Positions 1 to 6,336 of a DNA stretch of 7,902 nt are shown in pieces. The notes beneath the pieces are model-generated. The model worked only from the letters and a program-made list of their open reading frames with translations, did no database searches and had not been told where the DNA came from. The translations under genes and the position numbers were made by a program. The DNA is from Candidatus Eiseniibacteriota bacterium. GTDB taxonomy: Bacteria; Eisenbacteria; RBG-16-71-46. Location of the stretch: contig CAIXRL010000549.1 in NCBI GenBank assembly GCA_903921835.1, forward strand, positions 1-7,902. Direction: 5' to 3'. The first letter of the stretch is position 1, and each line of letters opens with the position of its first letter.

Positions 1-219
1 CCTCGACGAATCGCTTGATGTACGGCGTCCCGAAGCGCGCCGTGACGTTCCAGTCGATGTCGCGCACCTCGTCCCCCGGGACGTACGGGCGCACCTCCTC
101 GAACTCGACACCGCGCCCCTTGAAGACGCTGTGCGAGTTACCGGAGAACAGGTCATCGACAAGCCGGCGGCTGCGGATTTCGAGCCGCCGCACCTTCCGG
201 AGCAGCTCGGAGGTTTCCA

Positions 220-220
<1 letters not shown>
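1..220 (-). CDS. DUF58 family protein, N-terminal part
   Basis: Partial gene; only the first 73 codons are inside the window and the frame is open at the left edge. I translated it from the ATG at 220-218. Residues 40-57 read FEEVRPYVPGDEVRDIDW, the hallmark block of DUF58 proteins, followed by the usual NVTAR. These proteins normally have about 300 residues, so roughly three quarters is missing. DUF58 proteins are typically encoded next to a MoxR ATPase and often a von Willebrand factor A membrane protein; they are thought to act with MoxR in maturation or assembly of envelope or metalloprotein complexes, but the exact role is not settled. The start ATG shares one base with the TGA of the MoxR gene (TGATG), so translation is very probably coupled. 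Family assignment is firm; function is inferred from context. Confidence 0.9.
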
Positions 221-1206
<986 letters not shown>

Positions 1207-1208
1207 GA

Positions 1209-1218
1209 CTTCCTTCCT
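1209..1218 (-). promoter_or_regulatory. Ribosome binding site of the MoxR gene
   Basis: On the minus strand AGGAAGGAAG sits immediately upstream of the ATG at 1206, giving GGA or AAGG cores 4 to 9 bases before the start. It is one of the clearest Shine-Dalgarno sequences in the window and settles the start codon. Confidence 0.75.
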
Positions 1219-1269
1219 GGAAGTGGTTCGCGGCGGCCGGGCATCGGGCGGCGCGGCCAGTGCGACACC

Positions 1270-1275
1270 ATAATA
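1270..1275 (-). promoter_or_regulatory. Possible -10 element for the MoxR-DUF58 operon
   Basis: TATTAT on the minus strand is the only A+T-rich hexamer between the terminator hairpin and the MoxR start, and would place transcription start about 55 bases before the ATG. There is no recognisable -35: that position falls inside the G+C hairpin. The same short A+T-rich run also trails the hairpin and may instead serve termination. Weak call. Confidence 0.25.
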
Positions 1276-1280
1276 GCCGA

Positions 1281-1314
1281 CCGGCCCCGCCGCGCCCGTG
1301 CGCGGCGGGGCCGG
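1281..1314 (-). terminator. Perfect 15-bp hairpin, probable terminator of the hypothetical gene
   Basis: The arms CCGGCCCCGCCGCGC (1281-1295) and its exact reverse complement (1300-1314) enclose a 4-base loop, CCGT. It begins 13 bases after the stop codon of the hypothetical gene at 1328 and precedes the MoxR gene. On the minus strand it is followed by TCGGCTATTATGG, which is A+T-enriched but not a true T-tract, so termination may be partly factor-dependent. The position between two same-strand genes fits an operon boundary. Confidence 0.7.
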
Positions 1315-1327
1315 GTCCGGGCATCAC

Positions 1328-1729
1328 TCAGGCGGCGCGCTGGAGCGTGGGCACGCCATCGGCGACGGGGCTGTCGGCCAGCCACTCCGAGAGCACCTCG
1401 CGCGCGTCGCTCAGCGCGAACGGCGCGTGCAGCGACTCGAGCCGGTCGAGGCGGTTGAGCGAGCGCACGATCTCGAGCATGCACTCCGCCTCCTCCCCCG
1501 GGCTGCCGCTGGCTCGGGCGCGCACCAGTCGCTGGTGCACGCGCAGGCGGGCCAGCGGTTCGACGCTCAACTCGCGACGATACGCGGCCGCCGCAGCCTG
1601 GAAGATCGGCTCGGCGTCCGCCGGCCGTCCCGCCGCGTAGGCGGCCAGCGCGTGAAGGTGCAGCCTGGACCCCGGCAGGAAGCCCGGAGCGAAGCGAAGA
1701 CAAACCCGGTCGAGTGCGTTGCGGAGCAT
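1328..1729 (-). CDS. Hypothetical protein with a TPR-like segment
   Basis: I do not recognise this gene beyond its general fold type. With the ATG at 1729 it encodes 133 residues. Residues 24-56 follow a tetratricopeptide pattern (HALAAYAAGRPADAEPIF, then a second helix ending YRREL). The following segment, to about 115, is also rich in Arg, Leu and Ala and looks helical. There is no signal peptide, membrane segment or catalytic motif, so it is probably a small soluble protein, perhaps a protein-interaction module. The frame stays open upstream to an ATG at 1858, but those extra 43 residues have low-complexity, non-protein-like composition and the far ATG lies inside repeat element A, so I reject the longer form. 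The chosen start has no clear Shine-Dalgarno sequence. A strong hairpin follows the stop. Neighbours on both sides are separated from it, so it is probably a single-gene unit. Confidence 0.6.
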   Translation of the reverse strand: MLRNALDRVCLRFAPGFLPGSRLHLHALAAYAAGRPADAEPIFQAAAAAYRRELSVEPLARLRVHQRLVRARASGSPGEEAECMLEIVRSLNRLDRLESLHAPFALSDAREVLSEWLADSPVADGVPTLQRAA

Positions 1730-1839
1730 GGCGTGGTCTCGGGTCGGTAAGGCATGAGGGGGCGGCACACGTCCCGAACTGCAGGTTCGGTGCCATCCCC
1801 ACCCCTCACGCGCTGGCCCGCACATGCCACCGGGGGCCC

Positions 1840-2026
1840 CCCAGTCCGGACGATTCATGAACCGCGAGCCGGGAGCGCGAGATGTGCGTCAGACGCAAGC
1901 AAATCGGCCGGCCGCGCCGGAACCGTGTTGTCAACACCACAAGGACAGCGGTCGGTCGAGCCTCGCAGCGGAGGGCGCAAAGGTCGCGCTCGCAGGCGGC
2001 GGGCTCATGATATCGTCCCGGCTGGG
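1840..2026. repeat. Palindromic repeat element A (187 bp, MITE-like)
   Basis: The left end (CCCAGTCCGGACGATTCATG, from 1840) and the reverse complement of the right end (CCCAGCCGGGACGATATCAT, from 2026) form imperfect terminal inverted repeats that continue through CATGA and CC into the interior. Elements A and B share ATTCATGAACCGC (1853-1865), GCGAGATGTGCGTC (1877-1890) and a 27-base identical block at the right end (1984-2010 against 2151-2177). Between these blocks A carries about 90 extra bases, including the palindrome GTGTTGTCAACAC. No transposase is encoded, so if mobile it is non-autonomous. It could also be a structured intergenic repeat of REP type. Confidence 0.75.
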
Positions 2027-2040
2027 CGCCCCGCGCATGT

Positions 2041-2073
2041 TGCAACCTGAGCGCCGGGCCCTCTCAGGCTGCA
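2041..2073. repeat. Small inverted repeat between elements A and B
   Basis: TGCAACCTGAG (2041-2051) pairs with CTCAGGCTGCA (2063-2073) across an 11-base loop, with one imperfect position that becomes a G-U pair in minus-strand RNA. There is no T-run after it, so it is not a classical terminator, although it lies downstream of glyA and could protect or end that transcript. Confidence 0.5.
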
Positions 2074-2090
2074 CGACCCCTGGCCCGACC

Positions 2091-2184
2091 CGACTATTCA
2101 TGAACCGCCAGACGAGAGTGCGAGATGTGCGTCGGCGGATGATGCGCAGATCGCGCTCGCAGGCGGCGGGCTCATGAATCGTCG
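2091..2184. repeat. Palindromic repeat element B (94 bp)
   Basis: The left end CGACTATTCATGAACC and the reverse complement of the right end, CGACGATTCATGAGCC, are near-identical terminal inverted repeats. The similarity continues inward (GAGAGTGCGAGATGTGCG against GCGAGCGCGATCTGCG on the opposite arm), so almost the whole element could fold into one long imperfect hairpin. It shares three sequence blocks with element A and has nearly the same length as the diverged element C. It begins 77 bases past the glyA stop. It could be a mobile miniature element or a structure at the 3' end of the operon. Confidence 0.78.
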
Positions 2185-2260
2185 TCATGGCCTGCTGCCA
2201 CCACGAGCGATCGAAGTGTCTGCCCCACGAGTTCCGGGGGATTTGCAGCGCACTTTCAAG

Positions 2261-3526
2261 TCAGTCCGGGCTTGGGCGCACCACCGGCTCCCAGCTGAAG
2301 AGCGGGTATCCCTGCGTCAGCGCCAGCACCTCGCGCTCGACCTCGCGGGCGACGCCGGCGTCCCCGGGCTTCTCGAGCACCTTCGCCATCCAGCCGCCGA
2401 TGAGCCGCATCTCGTCGGGGCCCATGCCGCGCGTGGTGAGCGCCGGCGTTCCGACCCGGATGCCGCTCGTCACCCAGGGCTTCTGAGGGTCACCGGGCAC
2501 GGCGTTCTTGTTGACCGTGATGCGCGCGTGATGCAGCGCCTCCTCGGCCACCTTACCCGTCATTTCGCGGCGGCGCAGGTCCACCAGCAGCAGGTGGTTG
2601 TCGGTGCCACCCGAGACGAGGTCGAAGCCGTGCGCGAGGAGCGATTCGCCCAGCACGCGGGCGTTCTCGACGACGCGGCGCTGGTAGGCGTTGAAGCCCT
2701 CGGTGAGCGCCTCGCCGAAACACGCCGCCTTCGCCGCGATCACGTGCATGAGCGGGCCGCCCTGCAGGCCGGGGAACATCGACTTGTCGAGCTTCTCGGC
2801 CCAGTCCTGGCGCGTGAGCACGATGCCCCCGCGCGGGCCGCGCAGCGTCTTGTGCGTCGTGCTCGTCACCACGGCCGCATGCGGCACCGGACTGGGGTGC
2901 AGGCCCGCGGCGACGAGACCCGCGATGTGCGCCATGTCCACCACCAGCACCGCGCCCACCTCGTCGGCGATCGCACCGAAGCGCGCGAAGTCGAGGATGC
3001 GCGGATGCGCACTCGCGCCCGCCACCAGGATGCGCGGCCGGTGCTCCTTTGCCAGCCGCTCCACCTCGTCGTAGTCGATGCGCCCGTCCTCGGGGCGCAC
3101 GCCGTACTGCACGCTCTTCCACAGCCGGCCCGAGATCGAGACGTTGTGGCCGTGCGTGAGATGGCCGCCGTGCGCGAGGCTCATGCCCATCAGCGTGTCA
3201 CCGGGGTTCGAGACCGCGAGGTAGGCGGCGAGGTTCGCCGAGGCGCCGCAGTGCGGCTGCACGTTGGCGTGGTCGGCCCCGAACAGCTGCTTCACGCGAT
3301 CGCGCGCGAGGTTCTCGGCCACGTCCACGAACTCGCAGCCGCCGTAGTACCGCTTGCCCGGCAGGCCCTCGGCGTACTTGTTCGTCAGCACCGAGCCCGC
3401 GGCCTCCCGCACCGCGTCGCTGACGAAGTTCTCGGACGCGATCAGCTCGAGCGTGGCGTGCTGCCGCTTCTCCTCGCCGACGATGGCATCGTAGAGCGCG
3501 GGATCCTGCGACTGGAGGCTGGACAC
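2261..3526 (-). CDS. glyA: Serine hydroxymethyltransferase
   Basis: PLP-dependent cytosolic enzyme that converts serine and tetrahydrofolate to glycine and 5,10-methylene-tetrahydrofolate, the main source of one-carbon units. With a GTG start at 3526 it has 421 residues, the normal length. Motifs: LIASENFVS (28-36), GKRYYGGCEFVD (57-68), the cofactor-stacking DMAH (197-200), the Schiff-base lysine in TSTTHKTLRGPRGG (K226) and the carboxylate-binding SGIR (R357). The GTG is chosen because GAGGG lies 7 bases upstream and the product then starts just before the conserved helix; the frame continues to 3625 but would overlap rpiB. One oddity: the phosphate-binding region usually written HSGSQAN reads HCGASAN (92-98). 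The gene follows rpiB by 11 bases, so the two are probably cotranscribed. Its product glycine is the substrate of PurD, encoded upstream in the same cluster. Confidence 0.97.
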   Translation of the reverse strand: MSSLQSQDPALYDAIVGEEKRQHATLELIASENFVSDAVREAAGSVLTNKYAEGLPGKRYYGGCEFVDVAENLARDRVKQLFGADHANVQPHCGASANLAAYLAVSNPGDTLMGMSLAHGGHLTHGHNVSISGRLWKSVQYGVRPEDGRIDYDEVERLAKEHRPRILVAGASAHPRILDFARFGAIADEVGAVLVVDMAHIAGLVAAGLHPSPVPHAAVVTSTTHKTLRGPRGGIVLTRQDWAEKLDKSMFPGLQGGPLMHVIAAKAACFGEALTEGFNAYQRRVVENARVLGESLLAHGFDLVSGGTDNHLLLVDLRRREMTGKVAEEALHHARITVNKNAVPGDPQKPWVTSGIRVGTPALTTRGMGPDEMRLIGGWMAKVLEKPGDAGVAREVEREVLALTQGYPLFSWEPVVRPSPD

Positions 3527-3533
3527 GGGAGAA

Positions 3534-3538
3534 CCCTC
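3534..3538 (-). promoter_or_regulatory. glyA ribosome binding site overlapping the rpiB stop
   Basis: On the minus strand GAGGG begins on the last base of the rpiB TAG codon and sits 7 bases before the GTG at 3526. It decides the glyA start and implies translational coupling to rpiB. Confidence 0.65.
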
Positions 3539-3996
3539 TAGGGTCGGATGTGGGCGTCTTCGTAGACGCGGATCTTCTGCACGCGCCGATCGTGACGGCC
3601 GCCCGCGTACGGGGTCTCCAGCCACACGCGCAGCCAGCGCAGCGCGTCCCCGGTGCTCGGAGCGGTCTTCTGCCCGAGCGCGAGAACGTTCGAATCGTTG
3701 TCGGCGCGGGTCAGCCGCGCCGTGTCGTCACTGGTCACGACCGACGCCCGCGCGCCGGCGACCTTGTTCGCCGCGATGCTCACCCCGATCCCGGTCGCGC
3801 AGACGACCACGCCGAGATCCGCCTCGCCGCGCGCGACGCGCTCGGCGACGGGAATCGCGAAGTCCGGGTAGTCCACCGACTCCGCCGCGGAGCCTGTGCC
3901 CACGTCCGTGACCTCGTGACCCAGCCGCACGAGCTCGGCCCGCACGGCCTCCTTGAGCGAAAAGCCCGCGTGGTCGCTGCCGACCGCGATCTTCAT
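3538..3996 (-). CDS. rpiB: Ribose-5-phosphate isomerase B
   Basis: 152-residue member of the RpiB/LacAB family, which interconverts ribulose-5-phosphate and ribose-5-phosphate in the non-oxidative pentose phosphate pathway. Motifs: the N-terminal SDHAG (7-11) with the substrate-binding Asp-His; YPDFA (43-47); VVCATGIGVSIAANKV (64-79), where C66 matches the catalytic base of the E. coli enzyme and T68 its neighbour; NVLALG (103-108); and GGRHDRRV near the end. In E. coli the segment before NVLA reads SRQHND, with His99 implicated in sugar ring opening; here it reads TRADND, with Asp at position 99. The rest of the active site is retained, so I call it functional with that caveat. A related sugar-phosphate isomerase activity is possible. 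It starts 7 bases after the ilvE stop and ends 11 bases before glyA. Confidence 0.93.
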   Translation of the reverse strand: MKIAVGSDHAGFSLKEAVRAELVRLGHEVTDVGTGSAAESVDYPDFAIPVAERVARGEADLGVVVCATGIGVSIAANKVAGARASVVTSDDTARLTRADNDSNVLALGQKTAPSTGDALRWLRVWLETPYAGGRHDRRVQKIRVYEDAHIRP

Positions 3997-4003
3997 GCCC
4001 GGC

Positions 4004-4951
4004 TCAGGCCCGCTGCGCTGCGGCCTGCGGTACCGCCGTCAGCCAGCCGTGACGGTCCGCGACGTCGCCCTTCAGAATGCCGAAGAACGCGTCCTGGATC
4101 GCCCGGGTCACCGGCCCGCGCTCGCCGTCGCCGACCTGGATGCGGTCCACCGACGTCACCGGCGTGATCTCGACCGCGGTGCCCGTGAAGAACAGCTCGT
4201 CGGCGATGTACAGCAGTTCGCGAGGCATGACCGTCTCACGCACCGTGTAGCCGAGGTCGGCCGCCAGCTTCAGCACGCTCGCGCGGGTGATGCCGGCCAG
4301 GATGCTGGCACTGTACGGCGGCGTCAGGATCTCACCCTTCACAACGGCGAACATGTTCTCGCCCGTGCCCTCGCTGACAAAGCCGTTCACGTCGAGCGCG
4401 ATCGCCTCGGCGTAGCCGTCCTCGACCGCCTCGAGCTTCAGCAGCTGCGAGTTGAGGTAGTTGCCGCCGGCCTTCGCCATCGCCGGCAGCGTGTTCGGCG
4501 CCATGCGCGCCCACGTGCCGATCTTGACCGCGACGCCCTTGGTGAGCGCATCGTCGCCGAGGTACTTGCCCCACGGGTAGGCCGCGATCATCGTGTCCAC
4601 CGGCGTACCGATGGGATTCACGCCGACGTGCGCGTAGCCGCGGTACACCAGCGGCCGGATGTAGCACTCCTTGAGGTTGTTGATGGCGACGGTCTCAATG
4701 ATCGCCTTCGTGATCTGCTCCGGCGAGAACGTCGGTTTCATCCTGTAGATCTTCGCCGACTGGAACAGCCGCTCGACGTGCTCGGGAAGGCGGAAGATCG
4801 CGGGCCCCGTCCGGGTGTGGTACGTGCGGATGCCCTCGAACACGCTCGAGCCGTAGTGCAGCACGTGCGAGAGGACGTGAACCTTGGCGTCGTCCCACGC
4901 CACGAACTCGCCGTTCATCCAGATCTTGTCGCTCTTGATCATGTTCGCCAT
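4004..4951 (-). CDS. ilvE: Branched-chain amino acid aminotransferase
   Basis: Class IV PLP aminotransferase that transfers the amino group between glutamate and the 2-oxo acids of leucine, isoleucine and valine; cytosolic. From the ATG at 4951 it has 315 residues, normal for the bacterial enzyme. Motifs: HVLHYGSSVFEGIR (29-42), the segment AMAKAGGNYLNSQLLKLEA with Schiff-base lysine K160, VSEGTGENMF (192-201, with E194 binding the pyridine nitrogen) and the C-terminal FFTGTAVEITPV (254-265). The start is supported by GAGGA 8 bases upstream (4964-4960). The frame extends to 5140, but that part overlaps the neighbouring phosphatase gene and lacks homology. D-amino acid aminotransferases share the fold, but these motifs match the branched-chain group better. 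It lies between ywlE and rpiB, where other genomes with this cluster have no ilvE. Confidence 0.96.
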   Translation of the reverse strand: MANMIKSDKIWMNGEFVAWDDAKVHVLSHVLHYGSSVFEGIRTYHTRTGPAIFRLPEHVERLFQSAKIYRMKPTFSPEQITKAIIETVAINNLKECYIRPLVYRGYAHVGVNPIGTPVDTMIAAYPWGKYLGDDALTKGVAVKIGTWARMAPNTLPAMAKAGGNYLNSQLLKLEAVEDGYAEAIALDVNGFVSEGTGENMFAVVKGEILTPPYSASILAGITRASVLKLAADLGYTVRETVMPRELLYIADELFFTGTAVEITPVTSVDRIQVGDGERGPVTRAIQDAFFGILKGDVADRHGWLTAVPQAAAQRA

Positions 4952-4982
4952 GGCTTGGTTCCTCAGCGCGGGACGAGCCCGC

Positions 4983-5477
4983 TCATGACGCATTTCGTGC
5001 GCGCAACGCTTCCCGCACGGCCGGCGTGATGCGCCGGACGTGCTGCTGGATGCGATGCCAGCACTCTTCGTAGGCCTCCCGCGATCCGCCGAAAGGGTCG
5101 GATACCGGAAGGCCGGGATCACCGGGTTCAGGCCACTCACTCAGCACGTGCACGCGCTCGCGAGGCGCTCCCAGCGCTTCGAGCGCGACACGGTGCAACG
5201 GCTCCATCACGAACACGAAGTCCGCCGCCCGGACGAGCGGCGTGGTGGCCCGTCGGGCGCGGTGGGACTCGAGGTCCATCCCGGCGCGGGTCGCCACGTA
5301 GCGCGTGCCCTCACTGGCCGGCTGCCCCTCCCGCGCGGACGTGCCCGCGGAAAGAACCTCGACCCGTGCAGCGTCCTCTCCGAGTGCATTCACGAGCGAC
5401 GCGGCCGCGAGCGGGCTGCGGCACGTGTTCCCCGTGCACACGAAGAGGACGCGAACGGCGGGCTCGGCGGAGGCCAT
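4983..5477 (-). CDS. ywlE: Low-molecular-weight phosphatase, YwlE-like (putative protein-arginine phosphatase)
   Basis: 164-residue member of the low-molecular-weight protein-tyrosine phosphatase family. The phosphate-binding loop CTGNTCRS (14-21) carries the nucleophile C14 and R20, and DPFG (127-130) provides the general acid D127. In Bacillus YwlE, which removes phosphate from protein arginine, the residue before the second loop cysteine is Thr, a known determinant of arginine over tyrosine specificity; the same Thr is present here (T18). The gene order around it also matches the ywlE locus. Both points favour a phosphoarginine phosphatase, but no McsB kinase gene is in view and a tyrosine phosphatase remains possible. 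The ATG at 5477 places the start 10 residues before the conserved LFVCTGN. An ATG at 5528, overlapping tsaC by 20 bases, is an alternative, and neither has a good ribosome binding site. The ilvE start follows its stop by 31 bases. Confidence 0.88.
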   Translation of the reverse strand: MASAEPAVRVLFVCTGNTCRSPLAAASLVNALGEDAARVEVLSAGTSAREGQPASEGTRYVATRAGMDLESHRARRATTPLVRAADFVFVMEPLHRVALEALGAPRERVHVLSEWPEPGDPGLPVSDPFGGSREAYEECWHRIQQHVRRITPAVREALRARNAS

Positions 5478-5508
5478 GTCGGAGGATAGGCGCGCGCTTT
5501 CGCGTGCG

Positions 5509-6168
5509 TCAACCACCGCCCTTCGCATTGCCGGTGAGATCCTCGAAGTCGCCGAGCAGGCCGGTCACGTCCAGCGTGCCCCGGCGCAGGAGCCTGGGCC
5601 TGGGGCTCGTCACGTCCACGAGCGTCGAAGGCACGCTGCCGCGCCGGGGCCCGCCATCCAGCACGAGGTCGAGCTGGTTGCCGAAGTAGCCGACGACCTC
5701 CTGCGCCGTCTCGGCAGGGCGCTGTCCCGACAGGTTCGCGCTGCTGGAGACGACCGGCCCGCCGATCCGGTTGAGCAGCGCCTGCGACAGCGGGTCGTTG
5801 GGACAGCGCAACGCCACCGTGCCGCCGGCTCCCTGCACGCGCGCGGGCACCAGGCTCGAGGCGGTGAAGATCAGCGAGAGCGGCCCCGGCCACGATGACT
5901 GGATGAGCTTCGCCGCCAGCGGCGAGACGTGGGCGGCCAGCCCCCAGGCCTGCTCGGCGTTCGGGATGAGCGAGATGACCGCCTGGTGCGGCGCGCGACG
6001 CTTGAGATGCGCGATCATCTCCACCGCGGAGACGTCAAAGAGCGAGCAGCCGAGTCCGTAGAGCGTATCGGTGGGAAACGCGATCACGCCCCCACGCAAC
6101 ACCACCTCCGCCGCGGCGTCGAGCGCACGGCGATCGGGGTGCATCGAATCCACAGGAAGAATGTCCAT
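5509..6168 (-). CDS. tsaC: L-threonylcarbamoyladenylate synthase (TsaC/YrdC domain)
   Basis: Makes threonylcarbamoyl-AMP from threonine, bicarbonate and ATP, the first step of the essential t6A37 modification of tRNAs reading ANN codons. The protein has 219 residues, a YrdC domain only, without the C-terminal Sua5 domain of the longer form. Motifs: FPTDTLYGLGC (31-41), LKRR (55-58, supplying the Lys and Arg of the usual KxR), WPGPLSLIF (93-101), RCPNDP (121-126), SSANLSG (142-148) and GGPRRGSVPSTLVD (172-185). The stretch after LKRR reads APHQAVISL, less like the common RPxxxPL form. It starts at ATG 6168 with GGCGGAG close upstream, 9 bases after the stop of the purE-like relic, and ends around the alternative start of ywlE. 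The TsaC partners TsaB, TsaD and TsaE are not in the window. Confidence 0.94.
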   Translation of the reverse strand: MDILPVDSMHPDRRALDAAAEVVLRGGVIAFPTDTLYGLGCSLFDVSAVEMIAHLKRRAPHQAVISLIPNAEQAWGLAAHVSPLAAKLIQSSWPGPLSLIFTASSLVPARVQGAGGTVALRCPNDPLSQALLNRIGGPVVSSSANLSGQRPAETAQEVVGYFGNQLDLVLDGGPRRGSVPSTLVDVTSPRPRLLRRGTLDVTGLLGDFEDLTGNAKGGG

Positions 6169-6177
6169 CCGCTCCGC

Positions 6178-6336
6178 CTATCCTTTGCGCGCGCCGGCCG
6201 CCATGGCCACCGCTTCGGGCGTGCGCCGCGCCGGGCGCGCCGCCACCACGCTCGCGACACCGGGGCCTGCGAGCTCCATCACCGTCTCCGCCGTCACGGG
6301 GCCGGACTCACTCCCCATCACGATGCCGTCCTCCCC
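6178..6336 (-). pseudogene. purE: Truncated purE relic (AIR carboxylase / N5-CAIR mutase)
   Basis: PurE isomerises N5-CAIR to CAIR in purine synthesis. The reading frame overlapping the end of purD reads GIVMGSESG, then after the normal interval ARRTPEAVAMAAGARKG, then TAG. In E. coli PurE the equivalent pieces are AIVMGSKSD and SAHRTPD; counted from the MGS methionine, the RTP motif here is only one residue off the family spacing. The conserved Asp of GSxSD is Gly and the conserved His of SAHRTP is Arg, both in the active site. About 46 residues remain after MGS, against about 165 for a full protein, and the AGAGGAAHLPG region is gone because tsaC starts 9 bases later. I infer a decayed gene that once followed purD, as in many genomes. 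It is not expected to be catalytic, but might still be translated and couple purD to tsaC. Confidence 0.65.

Larger units (their letters stand above)
1730..2260. other. Gene-free region carrying palindromic repeats
   Basis: These 531 bases between the hypothetical gene and the glyA stop hold no convincing gene. Short open frames exist on both strands, but they run through the repeats and match no family I know. The content is repeat element A (1840-2026), a small hairpin (2041-2073), repeat element B (2091-2184), and about 75 bases of unremarkable sequence after glyA with no obvious intrinsic terminator. A perfect TTGACA occurs on the minus strand at 1934-1929, within a GTGTTGTCAACAC palindrome (1925-1937), but no -10 lies at proper spacing. 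Confidence 0.7.

Noticed and set aside
1730..1858. N-terminal extension of the TPR-like gene to an ATG at 1858
   Set aside because: The extra residues look non-proteinaceous and the ATG is part of the conserved TTCATGAA core of repeat element A.
1929..1934. Perfect TTGACA on the minus strand as a promoter for the hypothetical gene
   Set aside because: At 16-18 base spacing the sequence is CCGGCC-like with no -10, and the site is part of a small palindrome; kept only as a remark.
1840..2184. CRISPR-like array
   Set aside because: The repeated blocks are not evenly spaced direct repeats; they are ends of two inverted-repeat elements, with no cas genes nearby.
1859..2260. tRNA, riboswitch or other known structured RNA
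   Set aside because: I looked for tRNA T-loop and anticodon patterns and for common riboswitch cores and saw none; the structure present is explained by the palindromic repeats.
2174..3541. Long open frame on the plus strand opposite glyA (455 codons)
   Set aside because: It mirrors glyA, whose motifs are complete; its product is Arg/His/Ala-rich without any domain, as expected for antisense frames in G+C-rich genes.
3527..3625. glyA start at 3625
   Set aside because: It would overlap rpiB by almost 90 bases and add 33 residues without homology; the GTG at 3526 has a good ribosome binding site.
3953..5029. 358-codon plus-strand frame opposite ilvE
   Set aside because: It is a shadow of a fully supported ilvE gene; the product is dominated by Arg, Val, His and Asp from complementary codons.
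4952..5140. ilvE start at 5140
   Set aside because: It would overlap the ywlE-like gene deeply; the ATG at 4951 has a Shine-Dalgarno sequence and gives the normal protein length.
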